A DNA stretch of 64,000 nt from Weissella minor (GCF_001437425.1 NZ_JQCD01000018.1:60054-124053); one strand, 5' to 3'. Positions 1 through 8,482 are shown, counted from the stretch's first letter. Made by a program: numbers and translations. Notes: generated from the sequence alone by a model not told the origin.

Positions 1-1
1 A

Positions 2-391
2 CCAACTGGTCATAGACGATTAGAAAATGGTGGCTTAACAACTAAGCATCAAATGGTTGAGATTAGTGAGAACAATCAACCCGAAATGACGATTCCATTG
101 TCTAAAATGAAAAGTAGTAGAGGATATGAGTTACTTGGTCAAACCGTAGCGATGTTTGCAAATCGAGACAATATGCAAAATATGAATGGTGCCAATGAAT
201 CAGAAATTTCTGTATTAAATAAAAAGTTTGATAGTATCATGCGTTATTTAGCAACAATCGCTGAAAACACTGAAAAGCAAATGGATACTAAGGTTTATAT
301 GAATCCTAATGAAGCTTATCAGCAGCAAAGTAAGGATCAAAGCAAGGCAAATTGGCAAAATCTAAATATTGGATTAGAAGGGGGGATATAA
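2..391 (+). CDS. Phage tail tape measure protein, C-terminal end (partial)
   Basis: The reading frame is open from base 2, so this is the last ~129 codons of a protein that begins upstream of the window. The stretch around bases 20-110 reads as a Gly-Gly-Leu turn followed by an acidic 'PEMTIPLS' segment, a pattern common near the C-terminus of tape measure/minor tail proteins of Gram-positive phages. The next gene is a distal tail protein, the expected neighbour. The internal ATG at base 53 is not taken as a start because there is no ribosome binding site and the frame continues upstream. The tape measure protein sets tail length. Confidence 0.8.
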   Translation, partial: PTGHRRLENGGLTTKHQMVEISENNQPEMTIPLSKMKSSRGYELLGQTVAMFANRDNMQNMNGANESEISVLNKKFDSIMRYLATIAENTEKQMDTKVYMNPNEAYQQQSKDQSKANWQNLNIGLEGGI

Positions 392-1207
392 TTGAAAAAT
401 TTTTACGTGAAAGCAGATGGAAAAAATGAGATTGATTTAATCGAACGTTTGCCATCCTTGATTTATTTAGATGGATTCTTTACTCCTAATTTTGTGAATG
501 CTTATCAAGAAAACAGTGGGACTGACGGGAGCCAATTGACCTCTGTTTCATTTGGAAATGGAACATTTACGGCTAATTTTTTTATAACTGCAAGCGGTTT
601 TGAAGAACATCAGTTAATCCGTCATGAAATTTACAGGATTTTTGGACAAAGACAATTACTACGTGTAAGGCCGGGTGACAATCCAAATAAATGTTTCTAT
701 GGAAGACCTACTAATTTTCCACTAGATTCATTAGCTGAAGGAAATAATGACTTTAAATTTCAAATTGTATTTGAAGTACCAAGTGGCTTTATGTACTCAT
801 TGAGAAGAAGTGATCAGATTAAAAAAGAATCATTTGGTATGAATCTAATAGATCCAATGCCTACTTATCAACATAATGAAAAAAGTTTCTCAATATATAA
901 TGCTAGTGACATTCAGATAGATCCATATTATCAGCGGCATGATTTAAAAATTAATATGACTATAGATGGCCCAGTGACTATTACTAATATAACTAACGGA
1001 ACAAGTTGGTCATATAAAGGGAAATTAGCTGGAAAAACTAACGTTGTTTTAGATGGCTTAATTACTTTTATGAAAGGAAAGCAAGATACGATAAATACTG
1101 ATTTTGGATTTATTAAATTAGAAATTGGTCAAAATGAGATAGTCGTTTCGGGTGCAGCGAAAATTCACGATTTAACGTTTAGCTTTCCTTTTTTGTATCT
1201 AAGTTAG
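392..1207 (+). CDS. Distal tail protein (Dit), phage tail family protein
   Basis: A 271-residue protein following the tape measure gene, in the position and size range of siphovirus Dit, the hub that joins the tail tube to the baseplate. It starts with TTG at 392, directly after the TAA of the previous gene (389-391), with a GGGGGA ribosome binding site 6-8 bases upstream; no ATG start fits better. The sequence is rich in beta-strand-like stretches with no membrane segment. The end overlaps the GTG start of the next gene by one base, indicating translational coupling. The call rests on order, size and general sequence character. Confidence 0.8.
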   Translation: MKNFYVKADGKNEIDLIERLPSLIYLDGFFTPNFVNAYQENSGTDGSQLTSVSFGNGTFTANFFITASGFEEHQLIRHEIYRIFGQRQLLRVRPGDNPNKCFYGRPTNFPLDSLAEGNNDFKFQIVFEVPSGFMYSLRRSDQIKKESFGMNLIDPMPTYQHNEKSFSIYNASDIQIDPYYQRHDLKINMTIDGPVTITNITNGTSWSYKGKLAGKTNVVLDGLITFMKGKQDTINTDFGFIKLEIGQNEIVVSGAAKIHDLTFSFPFLYLS

Positions 1208-2358
1208 TGTTAAATCAAATTGTGAAAGTTAAAACTAGGGATGGCACCCACATTGAACCTATACAAAGCATTGTTTTACCTAGTTTTCAATACGATGAAC
1301 AAGTAAACACGCAACGACAAATTAGTTTTGTTGCAAAAAATGATTATAGTTTTGGATATAGTTTAATCCAAGAAAATAATTTAATTGAATTTGACGGACA
1401 AGAATATATTATTCAACAGTTAGATAGAAATTTTGTGAATGGTTATCCGACTGTAAATGTAACTGCAAGCCATATTTATACGGATTGCCATCGTATTATG
1501 CAATATAAACAAAATGAAAAAGCACAAAGTTATAGTGTACAAGATGTACTAAATTTTTACTTTGCTAATAATCGTTTAGGATTTACAACCAAAGTAGTTG
1601 GATCATTTTCAAAGAAGAAGATTGAAGGGTTAGGAGGAGATTCTGCATTTGATGGATTGGGTAAAATTGTTAGTTCTTGGCCTGATGCAGTTGTCACTCA
1701 AGATAATAAACACATCGTTATTTATCAACACAGTGAACGTACTAAGCATTTAGGCAAGCGGCTCAGTTATGGCCATAATTCTGATAATATTCAGTTAAAC
1801 ACGGATATATCTTCAATCATCAATTCTTTTTATGTCGTAGGTGGAACCAAAGAAGAAAAGGTCACCACTGGTAATTCTAAAAATAAGAAAACAGAAACTA
1901 AGACAGTTCCTTTCTTTCCGCCTCACATTGTTAAAGATGAAAAATCAATTGCTAAATATGGAGAATGGTCCGGGGGCATTTTAAATGACGAACGGTTCCA
2001 CGATGCTAAAGCTATGGATGATTATGCTAAAGGTAAGTTTGTATTAGAACCACCGTTAACAATAACCCTTGATTATAAAGGCGGTGAAAGGCCGATAATT
2101 AATGAATTAAAACGTCTTGAGATTTTGGAGACGGGTTATGTTACTGACATTGAAGTTGTGGGTTATAGTTGGCATCCGTTTGATGATGGTCAAGTTACCA
2201 CGGTAACTTTAAACAGCTTACGGAAAACAAGCTTGGAATATTTTCGAGCTCAACAACGACAGCAATCACTTTCAAAAAAGAAAAGTAATGCAATTGCTCA
2301 AGAAATCCAAAATACACTAAATCATGGTTTGGCATGGGACTGGAGGGGAAATGACTAA
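1207..2358 (+). CDS. Phage tail endopeptidase / tail-associated lysin-like protein
   Basis: A 383-residue protein starting at GTG 1207, overlapping the Dit stop codon. The N-terminal ~200 residues resemble the prophage endopeptidase tail (gp18/Tal-like) family that forms the hub at the tail tip: an early QISFVA segment, a GQEYIIQQL segment and a later SYGHNSDNIQLNTDIS region. No separate lytic domain such as NlpC/P60 or a peptidase is visible, and the protein is shorter than Tal proteins with C-terminal enzymes. It is probably the structural hub alone. The last 8 bases overlap the next gene. Confidence 0.75.
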   Translation: MLNQIVKVKTRDGTHIEPIQSIVLPSFQYDEQVNTQRQISFVAKNDYSFGYSLIQENNLIEFDGQEYIIQQLDRNFVNGYPTVNVTASHIYTDCHRIMQYKQNEKAQSYSVQDVLNFYFANNRLGFTTKVVGSFSKKKIEGLGGDSAFDGLGKIVSSWPDAVVTQDNKHIVIYQHSERTKHLGKRLSYGHNSDNIQLNTDISSIINSFYVVGGTKEEKVTTGNSKNKKTETKTVPFFPPHIVKDEKSIAKYGEWSGGILNDERFHDAKAMDDYAKGKFVLEPPLTITLDYKGGERPIINELKRLEILETGYVTDIEVVGYSWHPFDDGQVTTVTLNSLRKTSLEYFRAQQRQQSLSKKKSNAIAQEIQNTLNHGLAWDWRGND

Positions 2359-2797
2359 ATTACCTAATCGGCCAAATATTTCAAATCGTCGTGCTGGAAT
2401 TGGCTTAGATCAATTTGATGGACTATGGATAACAATTGATGATAATTTGAGACAGATTATCACGCCACAAGGTATATATTTGAACCCAGCAGATTTTAGT
2501 GATTTGTTACTGCCAAGTATTTTTTTCATTGATGAAAAAGGCTCGCAGCATGAAGTGTCAGTCAATTCTTCAAAGCAATTGCTAATTGACGATAAATCGA
2601 TGAATGAATTAGCTGATTGTTATACAAAGAAGGAAGTTGATGATTTAGTCAATCAACAAATTCTGACCGCACCAAACGGTGGGAAGTGGAAATTAAACAT
2701 TACTAATTCAGGAGAGTTATCTACAATTAAAATCTCAGAAGGGAGGGGTGTAGATGATCCTAGCACAATTAAATCAGACGCTAGAGGAAAAAGTTGA
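2351..2797 (+). CDS. Hypothetical phage baseplate-region protein
   Basis: A 148-residue protein. ATG 2351 is preferred over the upstream ATG 2324 because GGAGGGG lies at 2342-2348; the start sits inside the end of the endopeptidase gene (ATGACTAA overlap). It contains a Tyr-Thr-Lys-Lys-Glu-Val segment around residue 95 that resembles short helical linkers of phage tail proteins, then a beta-rich tail. No catalytic motif or membrane segment is seen. Its place between the tail hub and the fibre gene suggests a small baseplate component or chaperone. I do not recognise the family. Confidence 0.65.
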   Translation: MTKLPNRPNISNRRAGIGLDQFDGLWITIDDNLRQIITPQGIYLNPADFSDLLLPSIFFIDEKGSQHEVSVNSSKQLLIDDKSMNELADCYTKKEVDDLVNQQILTAPNGGKWKLNITNSGELSTIKISEGRGVDDPSTIKSDARGKS

Positions 2798-4175
2798 AGG
2801 CATTGAGTCTTTAAATGAACGATTAATTGAATATTTGGGTGAAACACTATTACCTCCAACGTTAGAGCGCTTATCAAATAACTATGATGAGCGCTTTTAT
2901 TGTGGCTGTTTGAATAACATTGAATTAGTACGCAAATATTTTAATAACAGTGTTGAAATTATGAATCAAGAATTGGGATTTATTGATATTGAAACGAATG
3001 AAATGTTGCAGGGCATATCAAATACTTTTAATTCTTCCTTAGATTTATATTCGTTCGAGACTAACATTAACTTATTTTTAAATGACTTGGATAAAGGGAT
3101 TAAAAAATTTTCACTCATCTTAGATATGTATCTAGGAAACAGTGAGGAGATTGACCCAGACCCAGTGATTCCACCAGACCCAGAACCGAAACCGGAACCG
3201 AAACCGGAACCAAAGCCAGAACCAAAGCCAGAACCAAAGCCAGAACCAAAGCCAGAACCAAAGCCTGAAGAGTCCATCGTTCCCGAAGATATGCATTGGG
3301 AACCATTGGAGCGTGATGTTGTCAGCACAGGATACACTCGTATGTTTGAATATCCAGTGCCTGGTTGGGGTGGTACCCAAGGTACAGGATTTGATAAGGA
3401 CCACTATTACACATTTGGAACGATTGGTCAGCGAGACAGCAGTTTGAAGTTAGCGGTAATTGATAAACATGATCCGGATAAGTCGTTTGTTGCAAGGGGC
3501 GATATCGGCGACTATTCCGATTATAAAAACTATATGTTAGGCCACACGAATGATTGTACGGTGATGTATCAAAAGGGTGATGAAGTTACGCTCTTGGTTT
3601 CAAGCATGATTCCAGGAGAAGTTGCAACGGCCATCGTTAACTTAAAGACCCAAACAGTGCGCTATGGAAAACGGATTCCGGTAGTAGGTTCAAAGGGTGA
3701 AAAAATTGGAGCGGTGACGTCATCACAATTGATTGATAACAATCGAGTGATTTTGAAAGCAAGTAGCTATTATTGGGTCGCAACATATAACGAAACCAAA
3801 ATGGAGCTAGTCAAATTTATTAAAAGCAACAATGCTAGTGTGCTTAAAATTGTCAAAGAAAAATTCGGTGAAAATTACTTTGATGGTATAGCCGGACAAA
3901 GCGATTGGTTTGAAAACGGCTACCTGTACACGATTGCTTGGTCGGGAGATTGGAAGAAATGCGTTATTTTCGAGATGATTCCGAAAGGACCTGATGAGTG
4001 GGCAATTCCATCTAACCGTTATTGGTGGGGTGAAGAAGAGAATAGACGTTTTGAGCCGGAAAAGGTTTGGATTGAAAACGGTAAGTTCATGATTACCGTC
4101 TCTATGAATGGACCCTATGACAACTTTATTGCTGAAATGCATTGGAAAATTGTTGAAATGAATTTGAAAAATTAG
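2754..4175 (+). CDS. Putative phage receptor-binding / tail fibre protein with Pro-rich linker
   Basis: A 473-residue protein in three parts. Residues 1-~135 are acidic and helical and could dock on the baseplate. Residues ~138-172 form a Pro-Glu-Pro-Lys repeat linker. The remaining ~300 residues are rich in Trp, Tyr and Gly, with recurring short strands (for example GYLYTIAWSGDWKK), suggesting a beta-propeller or other repeated-sheet domain that could bind a cell surface ligand. The start ATG 2754 has GGGAGGGG upstream and overlaps the previous gene by 44 bases. No hydrolase motif is evident. The role is inferred from position and architecture. Confidence 0.6.
   Translation: MILAQLNQTLEEKVEGIESLNERLIEYLGETLLPPTLERLSNNYDERFYCGCLNNIELVRKYFNNSVEIMNQELGFIDIETNEMLQGISNTFNSSLDLYSFETNINLFLNDLDKGIKKFSLILDMYLGNSEEIDPDPVIPPDPEPKPEPKPEPKPEPKPEPKPEPKPEPKPEESIVPEDMHWEPLERDVVSTGYTRMFEYPVPGWGGTQGTGFDKDHYYTFGTIGQRDSSLKLAVIDKHDPDKSFVARGDIGDYSDYKNYMLGHTNDCTVMYQKGDEVTLLVSSMIPGEVATAIVNLKTQTVRYGKRIPVVGSKGEKIGAVTSSQLIDNNRVILKASSYYWVATYNETKMELVKFIKSNNASVLKIVKEKFGENYFDGIAGQSDWFENGYLYTIAWSGDWKKCVIFEMIPKGPDEWAIPSNRYWWGEEENRRFEPEKVWIENGKFMITVSMNGPYDNFIAEMHWKIVEMNLKN
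3180..3267 (+). repeat. 12-base tandem repeats encoding a Pro-Glu-Pro-Lys linker
   Basis: Tandem units of the type CCAGAACCAAAG (early copies are CCGGAACCGAAA variants) run through the fibre gene and encode (PEPK)n. The unit is a multiple of three, so gain or loss of copies would keep the frame. The early and late copies use different third-position bases, suggesting two successive expansions. Confidence 0.9.
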
Positions 4176-4187
4176 AAAGGAAAATTT

Positions 4188-5600
4188 ATGACCGAAAGAA
4201 ATGAAAGTATTATTCCGCTTATTAAACAAGGTAAATTTGTAATTGTTGATACCACGCTCAAAATGCAAGATGTCATGCATTTTGCCGAATTAAGCGGAGA
4301 CTATGGAGATGCAGGGAGAGTTATTTATTTGGCGATTAAGGGACCAGCTGCATCAAACGACCCTAAAAAGCCATCAATCCCATTTGACCTAACGGATAAA
4401 GATATTTGATTGCAAGGACACGATGCGCAAGGTGTCTTTAAGCGAATTAGTTTAGCTACTAAAATCATTGATGCACGTGCTGGTTTAGCGGAGATGACAA
4501 TCCCACGTAATTTCTATGAAGCAGTGGGGCCGTATCAAAATGCGGAATTTGAAATTTTTGGCGAAGATGACAACGTTGTAGTTTCAACAGTACCAATTGG
4601 ATTTGAAGTTTATAACAACCATGCTCATATGATTGTCGGTGATAGTAAGCCGTATATTGATGAGGTCGACAAGCTATTACAAGATATTTTAAACGAAAGT
4701 AATACACGCTTAAAAAGCGTATCAGATGAATCGACACGTATTCTGAACTCAATTACGAATACGGCCGATGGTTTAGATGGACGATTGTCGACCGCACAAG
4801 GTTCTCTAGGATCGCTTGAAAATTTGGTCAAACTTATGACGACTGAAATTCAAAAGAATGGTGCAGGTGTACTTGGTAGAGAAAACACTTGGCTCGAAAC
4901 CAATATATTTGCAAAGGTCATTGAAGGACTTGTTAAAGGACTATCAATCTCTTTCTATGGTAGTGCTGACCCACAACAGAATTTAGATAATAATGCGTTT
5001 AATGCTAAGCTACCTGCTTTTAGTTTGACTGCAAATTATTATTCAGGAAATCGATTACAAAAAAATCCGTTCACACGAGATGAAGTTTTGGTTTTGAGTT
5101 TTCGATTTTCTACAACAACAGCACTGCAGTTTGCGATTATGGTAGGAAGTGATTTTGGAGAAGCCCGAACGCGTGTCATCAACAATATCAACGCGACTCC
5201 AACGTATCAACCTTGGAAGTTTACATTTGAGTGGGGAAAGAAGCTTATGGATATGCGCCCCTACCTAACAAAAGATTTTGAATCCTACTTTACAAATGGG
5301 TCATTTCCAATGTACCAAATTGATGGCTACTCGGTTCATTTACGTGGACAAGTTCGACCTAAGAAAAAAATTAAATTTACACAACATGATCAAAAGATTT
5401 ATATTGCGCGAGGCCTTCCTTTTAATGCGGTAACCTCACAGCGTTTTGCTCAAGCTTGGACTAAAGTAACTCCATATACGTTGCGAGTGGAAGGTGGAGA
5501 TATTTGGATGGAGCGAGTGTACAACAATGATAATTCGTTGGCAACACTAGACCCAAATCAACTGTTTACCTTTGGAACAACCGCATTAATTACTAGATAG
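4188..5600 (+). pseudogene. BppU-like upper baseplate protein gene interrupted by an in-frame TGA
   Basis: Two ORFs in the same frame are separated only by TGA at 4407-4409: 4188-4409 (73 residues) and 4410-5600 (396 residues, possible TTG start at 4410). Together they make a ~470-residue protein whose first ~120 residues look like the BppU N-terminal domain: a GDYGDAGR turn, a hydrophobic strand, the phrase PFDLTDKDI just before the stop, then a QGHDAQG strand-turn just after it. The domain is cut in the middle, so neither half is likely to fold alone. Residues ~155-210 form a coiled-coil-like stem, and the C-terminal part is beta-rich. ATG 4188 has AGAAAGGAAA upstream; TTG 4410 has no good ribosome binding site. 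It could be a nonsense mutation, readthrough, or a sequencing error. Confidence 0.7.
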
Positions 5601-5611
5601 GAGCTAAATAA

Positions 5612-6034
5612 ATGGAAGAAAATGAAGAACGTTTGAATTTGGAACCGGAAGCATCACCTAACGATTTCCCGTATCGACTATACAGTAAGATTAATGGAGC
5701 GTTAATCGGAGCAAGTATGACGCCGGCTGATAAAGATGATCCTGAAGTTGCCTCGACAAGCGTGCCATTACCAGATGGTGAGCTGAATTATGCTTTTGAT
5801 GAATCAATCAATCTTTGGCGCGGTTATACAAATGAAGAGTGGTTTAATCGTTTGAATGAAGCAGCTTTGAGCATCCCAGATAATAACGATGAATGGCGTG
5901 CGTCAATTATGACGCAAATGGCAGTTTTGAATAAACAACTTGTTCAATTAGGCCTACAAAATGCCAAGTTAACAGCACGAGTGACGGAGTTAGAAAAAGC
6001 TCTCAATAATACAAAAGAAAGTGAGACAAACTAA
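5612..6034 (+). CDS. Hypothetical phage baseplate/tail protein
   Basis: A 140-residue acidic protein starting at ATG 5612 with ATAGGAG upstream. Residues ~20-75 contain a DFPYRLYSKING opening and a Gly-Glu-Leu-Asn-Tyr-Ala-Phe segment. Residues ~100-135 are a heptad-patterned coiled coil that may trimerise. It lies between the upper baseplate gene and an XkdX-like gene and overlaps the latter by one base (TAATG). It is probably a small tail accessory protein. I do not recognise the family. Confidence 0.65.
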   Translation: MEENEERLNLEPEASPNDFPYRLYSKINGALIGASMTPADKDDPEVASTSVPLPDGELNYAFDESINLWRGYTNEEWFNRLNEAALSIPDNNDEWRASIMTQMAVLNKQLVQLGLQNAKLTARVTELEKALNNTKESETN

Positions 6035-6183
6035 TGTTTGATATTTGCCAAGATTTATATAATAAAGAATTACTATCGATTGAAGATATTCGGGACGTTG
6101 TTCTATACTCACCAATGTTTGGACTCACAAAAATCGATTACGAGACCATCACAGGCCAACCTTGGAACACTGTGACACCCTAA
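6034..6183 (+). CDS. XkdX-like small phage protein
   Basis: A 49-residue ORF from ATG 6034 to TAA 6183, coupled to the previous gene by a TAATG overlap. It has the layout of XkdX-family proteins found just before holin genes: an N-terminal helix, a middle 'LTKIDYETITGQPW' segment in which the Asp-Tyr-Glu-x-Ile-Thr-Gly pattern is characteristic, and a short tail. Function is unknown in the family; its constant position between baseplate and lysis genes suggests a tail-related role. A terminator follows at once. Confidence 0.75.
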   Translation: MFDICQDLYNKELLSIEDIRDVVLYSPMFGLTKIDYETITGQPWNTVTP

Positions 6184-6210
6184 GAGCTATCTATACTAGA
6201 TAGCTCTTTT
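6183..6210 (+). terminator. Terminator between the tail and lysis modules
   Basis: Inverted repeat GAGCTATCTA / TAGATAGCTC with a 3-base loop followed by T residues at 6207-6210. It starts inside the stop codon of the XkdX-like gene. The T tract is short, so read-through into the holin and lysin genes is likely. Confidence 0.75.
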
Positions 6211-6236
6211 AATTTGGAATTAGAAAGGAGAGTTAT

Positions 6237-6449
6237 ATGAATGGCTTTTGGCCACATGATGCGGTTGGCTGGATTTCCATCGTCGGTCCTAGCCTAGGGG
6301 TGCTTGGCTTTTTGTTAAATAAGTTCGTCAATGAACCACTTCGGCAGGTATCAAAAGACTTAAAAAATCTAAGACATGATTTTGATGAAAGACTCGATGA
6401 TCACGAACGACGTATCCAGTACATTGAAGATAAAGGGGATTTTCTTTAA
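6237..6449 (+). CDS. Small phage membrane protein (lysis region)
   Basis: A 70-residue protein with one predicted membrane segment at about residues 10-30 (WISIVGPSLGVLGFLL), followed by a charged helix that looks like a short coiled coil. ATG 6237 has a strong AAAGGAGAG upstream. This layout and its place directly before the holin gene resemble XhlA-type or holin-accessory proteins. Identity within that group is not certain. Confidence 0.7.
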   Translation: MNGFWPHDAVGWISIVGPSLGVLGFLLNKFVNEPLRQVSKDLKNLRHDFDERLDDHERRIQYIEDKGDFL

Positions 6450-6465
6450 AGGAGGGAATTTAATT

Positions 6466-6774
6466 ATGGCAGCATCAACAATGAATATGCTAATTACACT
6501 AGTTGTTTTAGCACCGACAATTCTAAAAACACTTGAGTACATTAAAGCCCGAGTTAAAAATGAACGAATTGAATCAGCAATTAATTTTGCGGAAATGATT
6601 GTGCAATCAATTGGCGAAGCAAATAGTGTATTGACAATTGGTCAACGACAGCAAGCGATTAAGCAGTTAGAAAAACGTTTAAAAGCAAATGGGATTGTAC
6701 AGCACTTTACTAATGAAGGATTAGCAACTTATATTGATCAAGCAGCAACTTATATTGAAGATAAAGGAGAATAA
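6466..6774 (+). CDS. Phage holin, LLH-type
   Basis: A 102-residue protein with an N-terminal hydrophobic segment (residues ~6-20, MLITLVVLAPTILKTL) and a long soluble helical tail that includes RIESAINFAEMIVQSIGEA, typical of the LLH holin family. ATG 6466 is chosen because AAAGGAGGG lies just upstream; a longer reading from 6376 would overlap the previous gene without a ribosome binding site. Holins permeabilise the membrane so the endolysin reaches the wall. The endolysin gene follows two bases after the stop. Confidence 0.85.
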   Translation: MAASTMNMLITLVVLAPTILKTLEYIKARVKNERIESAINFAEMIVQSIGEANSVLTIGQRQQAIKQLEKRLKANGIVQHFTNEGLATYIDQAATYIEDKGE

Positions 6775-6776
6775 AC

Positions 6777-7658
6777 ATGGCACAAATTAAAATGTATGGA
6801 GTTGACGTATCGAGTTATCAACCAGGGGACATCAACTATATTAAGTCACTGTATAATGCCGGTGTTCGCTTTCTATTTAGTAAAGCAACAGAGGGCACTG
6901 GATATGTGAATCCAAATTTTGGCAACCAAATCTTGAATGCGGATAAGATTGGTATGCTGACGGCGGCTTATCACTTTGCACGATTTGGATGTAATGAATC
7001 TCAAGCTGTTAAAGAAGGTGATTTTGCGGTAAATACAGCTAAAGGTATTCTATTGCCGGGGTCGATTATTGCATTGGATTATGAAGCTGATGCATCTTCT
7101 TCAAAGTCGGCTAACACAACAGCAGCCAAGACATTTATGCGAGTGATTAAGAACCGTGGATATGTTCCTATGATTTACTCATACAAGCCATACTTTGATA
7201 AGTATATTGACTTGAATAGCGTGATCAAAGAATTTGGAGAATGTGTTTGGATTGCGGGCTATCCTGCACCAGGTTCATCTACACCGAACTTTAACTATTT
7301 CCCATCAGAGCCAGGCGTGCAAATTTGGCAATTTGACGATAATTGGAAGAAGTTAGGAGTTGATGGAAATGTTTTGATTGGCGAATGGCTAGAAAAAACA
7401 GTTCAAGCAAATAACAAGAAAGAGAGTAAAACAATGAAACGATTTAAAGAAGGCGATAAAGTACGTCTAACAGATAAAGCAACCACGTCAGCATTCGGAA
7501 CTAAGTTTTCAGACGCATCAAAAGGTACATGGGGTATCGTTACTCGTGAGACTCCAAAGAAGAAATCAAAATCAGAGTATTACTATCAAGTTGTTATGCA
7601 CTACCAAAATGACATGACAATTTGGAATGTGCTACAACAAGATTTACAAAATAAATAA
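6777..7658 (+). CDS. Phage endolysin, GH25 muramidase with C-terminal SH3-like domain
   Basis: A 293-residue lysin. Residues 5-~210 are a glycosyl hydrolase family 25 (Chalaropsis-type lysozyme) domain: YGVDVSSYQ with Asp10, KATEGTGYVNP, and ALDYEAD with Asp101 and Glu103, the acidic residues expected for cleavage of the MurNAc-GlcNAc bond. WIAGYPAPG and VQIWQFDD close the barrel. After a linker, residues ~222-293 (RFKEGDKVRLTDKA onwards) form a small basic beta-rich domain that probably binds the cell wall; it is not LysM. There is no signal peptide, consistent with holin-dependent export. ATG 6777 has AAAGGAG upstream. Confidence 0.93.
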   Translation: MAQIKMYGVDVSSYQPGDINYIKSLYNAGVRFLFSKATEGTGYVNPNFGNQILNADKIGMLTAAYHFARFGCNESQAVKEGDFAVNTAKGILLPGSIIALDYEADASSSKSANTTAAKTFMRVIKNRGYVPMIYSYKPYFDKYIDLNSVIKEFGECVWIAGYPAPGSSTPNFNYFPSEPGVQIWQFDDNWKKLGVDGNVLIGEWLEKTVQANNKKESKTMKRFKEGDKVRLTDKATTSAFGTKFSDASKGTWGIVTRETPKKKSKSEYYYQVVMHYQNDMTIWNVLQQDLQNK

Positions 7659-7661
7659 ATG

Positions 7662-7710
7662 AAAAAACCTAGTAGGTATCTCTTCTTTGAGGTATTTACT
7701 AGGTTTTTTT
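7662..7710 (+). terminator. Terminator after the endolysin gene
   Basis: AAACCTAGTA (ending 7674) pairs with TACTAGGTTT (from 7697), followed by a run of T. It marks the end of the phage late transcript and the end of recognisable phage coding sequence. Confidence 0.85.
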
Positions 7711-7883
7711 ATTTGTATTATTATTTGGACTAATTTTGGACCTTGTGATAGAATAAAACCTATTGTATAGGTGTTTTCACGTGACTTTCGAGTCCGACAG
7801 GGAACATTGACGTATAAAACTGTAGGAGAGTTTTAACGTGTTGGTTGTTACGATGCATATGGAGTAAGAATTGGGAGTTACAG

Positions 7884-8390
7884 ATGTCTAAAAAAGTTTG
7901 GGTGATTTTGGGTGCAATTGTTGGTGTGATTGCGCTTGTTGCGGGTGGTTATTTTGTGAAGGAAACTTTCTTTCCTGAAAATGTCAGTTTCCAAAAAGCA
8001 GTTCGCGAATCTGATACGCGTACATGGTTATTGGTTAGTGACGAAGATGGTGCTATTTCAGGGGATACGGAAGTGCCAGCAATTTTAGTTTCACATGATG
8101 ATAAAATTAGTATGTATCAGGCTAAGGCTAATAAAATGCCAAAGATGAAAGATTTTAACAAGTTATCTGCTGAAGAAATGGCGCGTAAAGCAAAAAATGT
8201 TTCATTTGACGCTGATACTTTGCCTGCCAAAGAAGCCGTCGATGAGCTGACAAATGGAGATGGTGAACTAGTAAGCGAAGATAACAAAAAGGTTGATAAG
8301 CAATGGTATGGCGTTATGAAGTTTAAGAGTATGTCTGACGTTAAGGTGATGACACCAGTGAAAAACAAACATCAAGCATTAGTTAAGTAG
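7884..8390 (+). CDS. Hypothetical membrane-anchored extracellular protein
   Basis: A 168-residue protein with an uncleaved-signal-like N-terminus: Lys-Lys at residues 3-4, then a hydrophobic segment at ~5-25 (VWVILGAIVGVIALVAGGYF) and a lysine- and acid-rich soluble part that should face outside. There is no lipobox cysteine or LPXTG motif. ATG 7884 is chosen because GGGAG lies at 7873-7877; the upstream start at 7845 lacks support. I do not recognise the family. It is the first gene after the prophage, so its promoter region lies at the prophage junction. Confidence 0.7.
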   Translation: MSKKVWVILGAIVGVIALVAGGYFVKETFFPENVSFQKAVRESDTRTWLLVSDEDGAISGDTEVPAILVSHDDKISMYQAKANKMPKMKDFNKLSAEEMARKAKNVSFDADTLPAKEAVDELTNGDGELVSEDNKKVDKQWYGVMKFKSMSDVKVMTPVKNKHQALVK

Positions 8391-8408
8391 TGCGGCGGAT
8401 GTAAAAAT

Positions 8409-8440
8409 AAAACCACTATGAAATTTTTCATAGTGGTTTT
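8409..8440 (+). terminator. Terminator
   Basis: AAAACCACTATGA pairs with TCATAGTGGTTTT around a short T-rich loop; the 3' arm ends in a run of four T. Confidence 0.85.
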
Positions 8441-8482
8441 ATTATGTTTATAAGACATAACTGTAACATCTGCGTAAGACAT

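Larger units (their letters stand above)
1..7710 (+). mobile_element. Right end of a siphovirus-type prophage (tail, baseplate, lysis genes)
   Basis: A continuous run of phage genes in canonical order: tape measure end, Dit, tail endopeptidase, fibre/baseplate proteins, XkdX-like, holin, endolysin. The genes are tightly packed, all on the + strand, and the run stops at a strong terminator after the lysin. Genes beyond it are of chromosomal type. The prophage starts upstream of the window, so integrase, packaging and head genes are not visible. No att core can be proved because the left junction is missing; the right junction should lie in about 7711-7883. Confidence 0.9.

Noticed and set aside
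2966..3337. Gly-Ser-Phe repeat ORF on the - strand opposite the fibre gene
   Set aside because: It is the reverse reading of the Pro-Glu-Pro-Lys repeat and has no start signal.
6376..6465. Longer N-terminus for the holin, starting at 6376
   Set aside because: The extra 30 residues are a shadow of the preceding gene in another frame; ATG 6466 has a strong ribosome binding site.
7780..7810. TTTCGAGTCCGAC resembling a tRNA T-arm at the prophage junction
   Set aside because: No matching acceptor stem, anticodon arm or CCA end is found around it, and the flanking pairs do not form a T-stem. Not enough for a tRNA fragment or att site.
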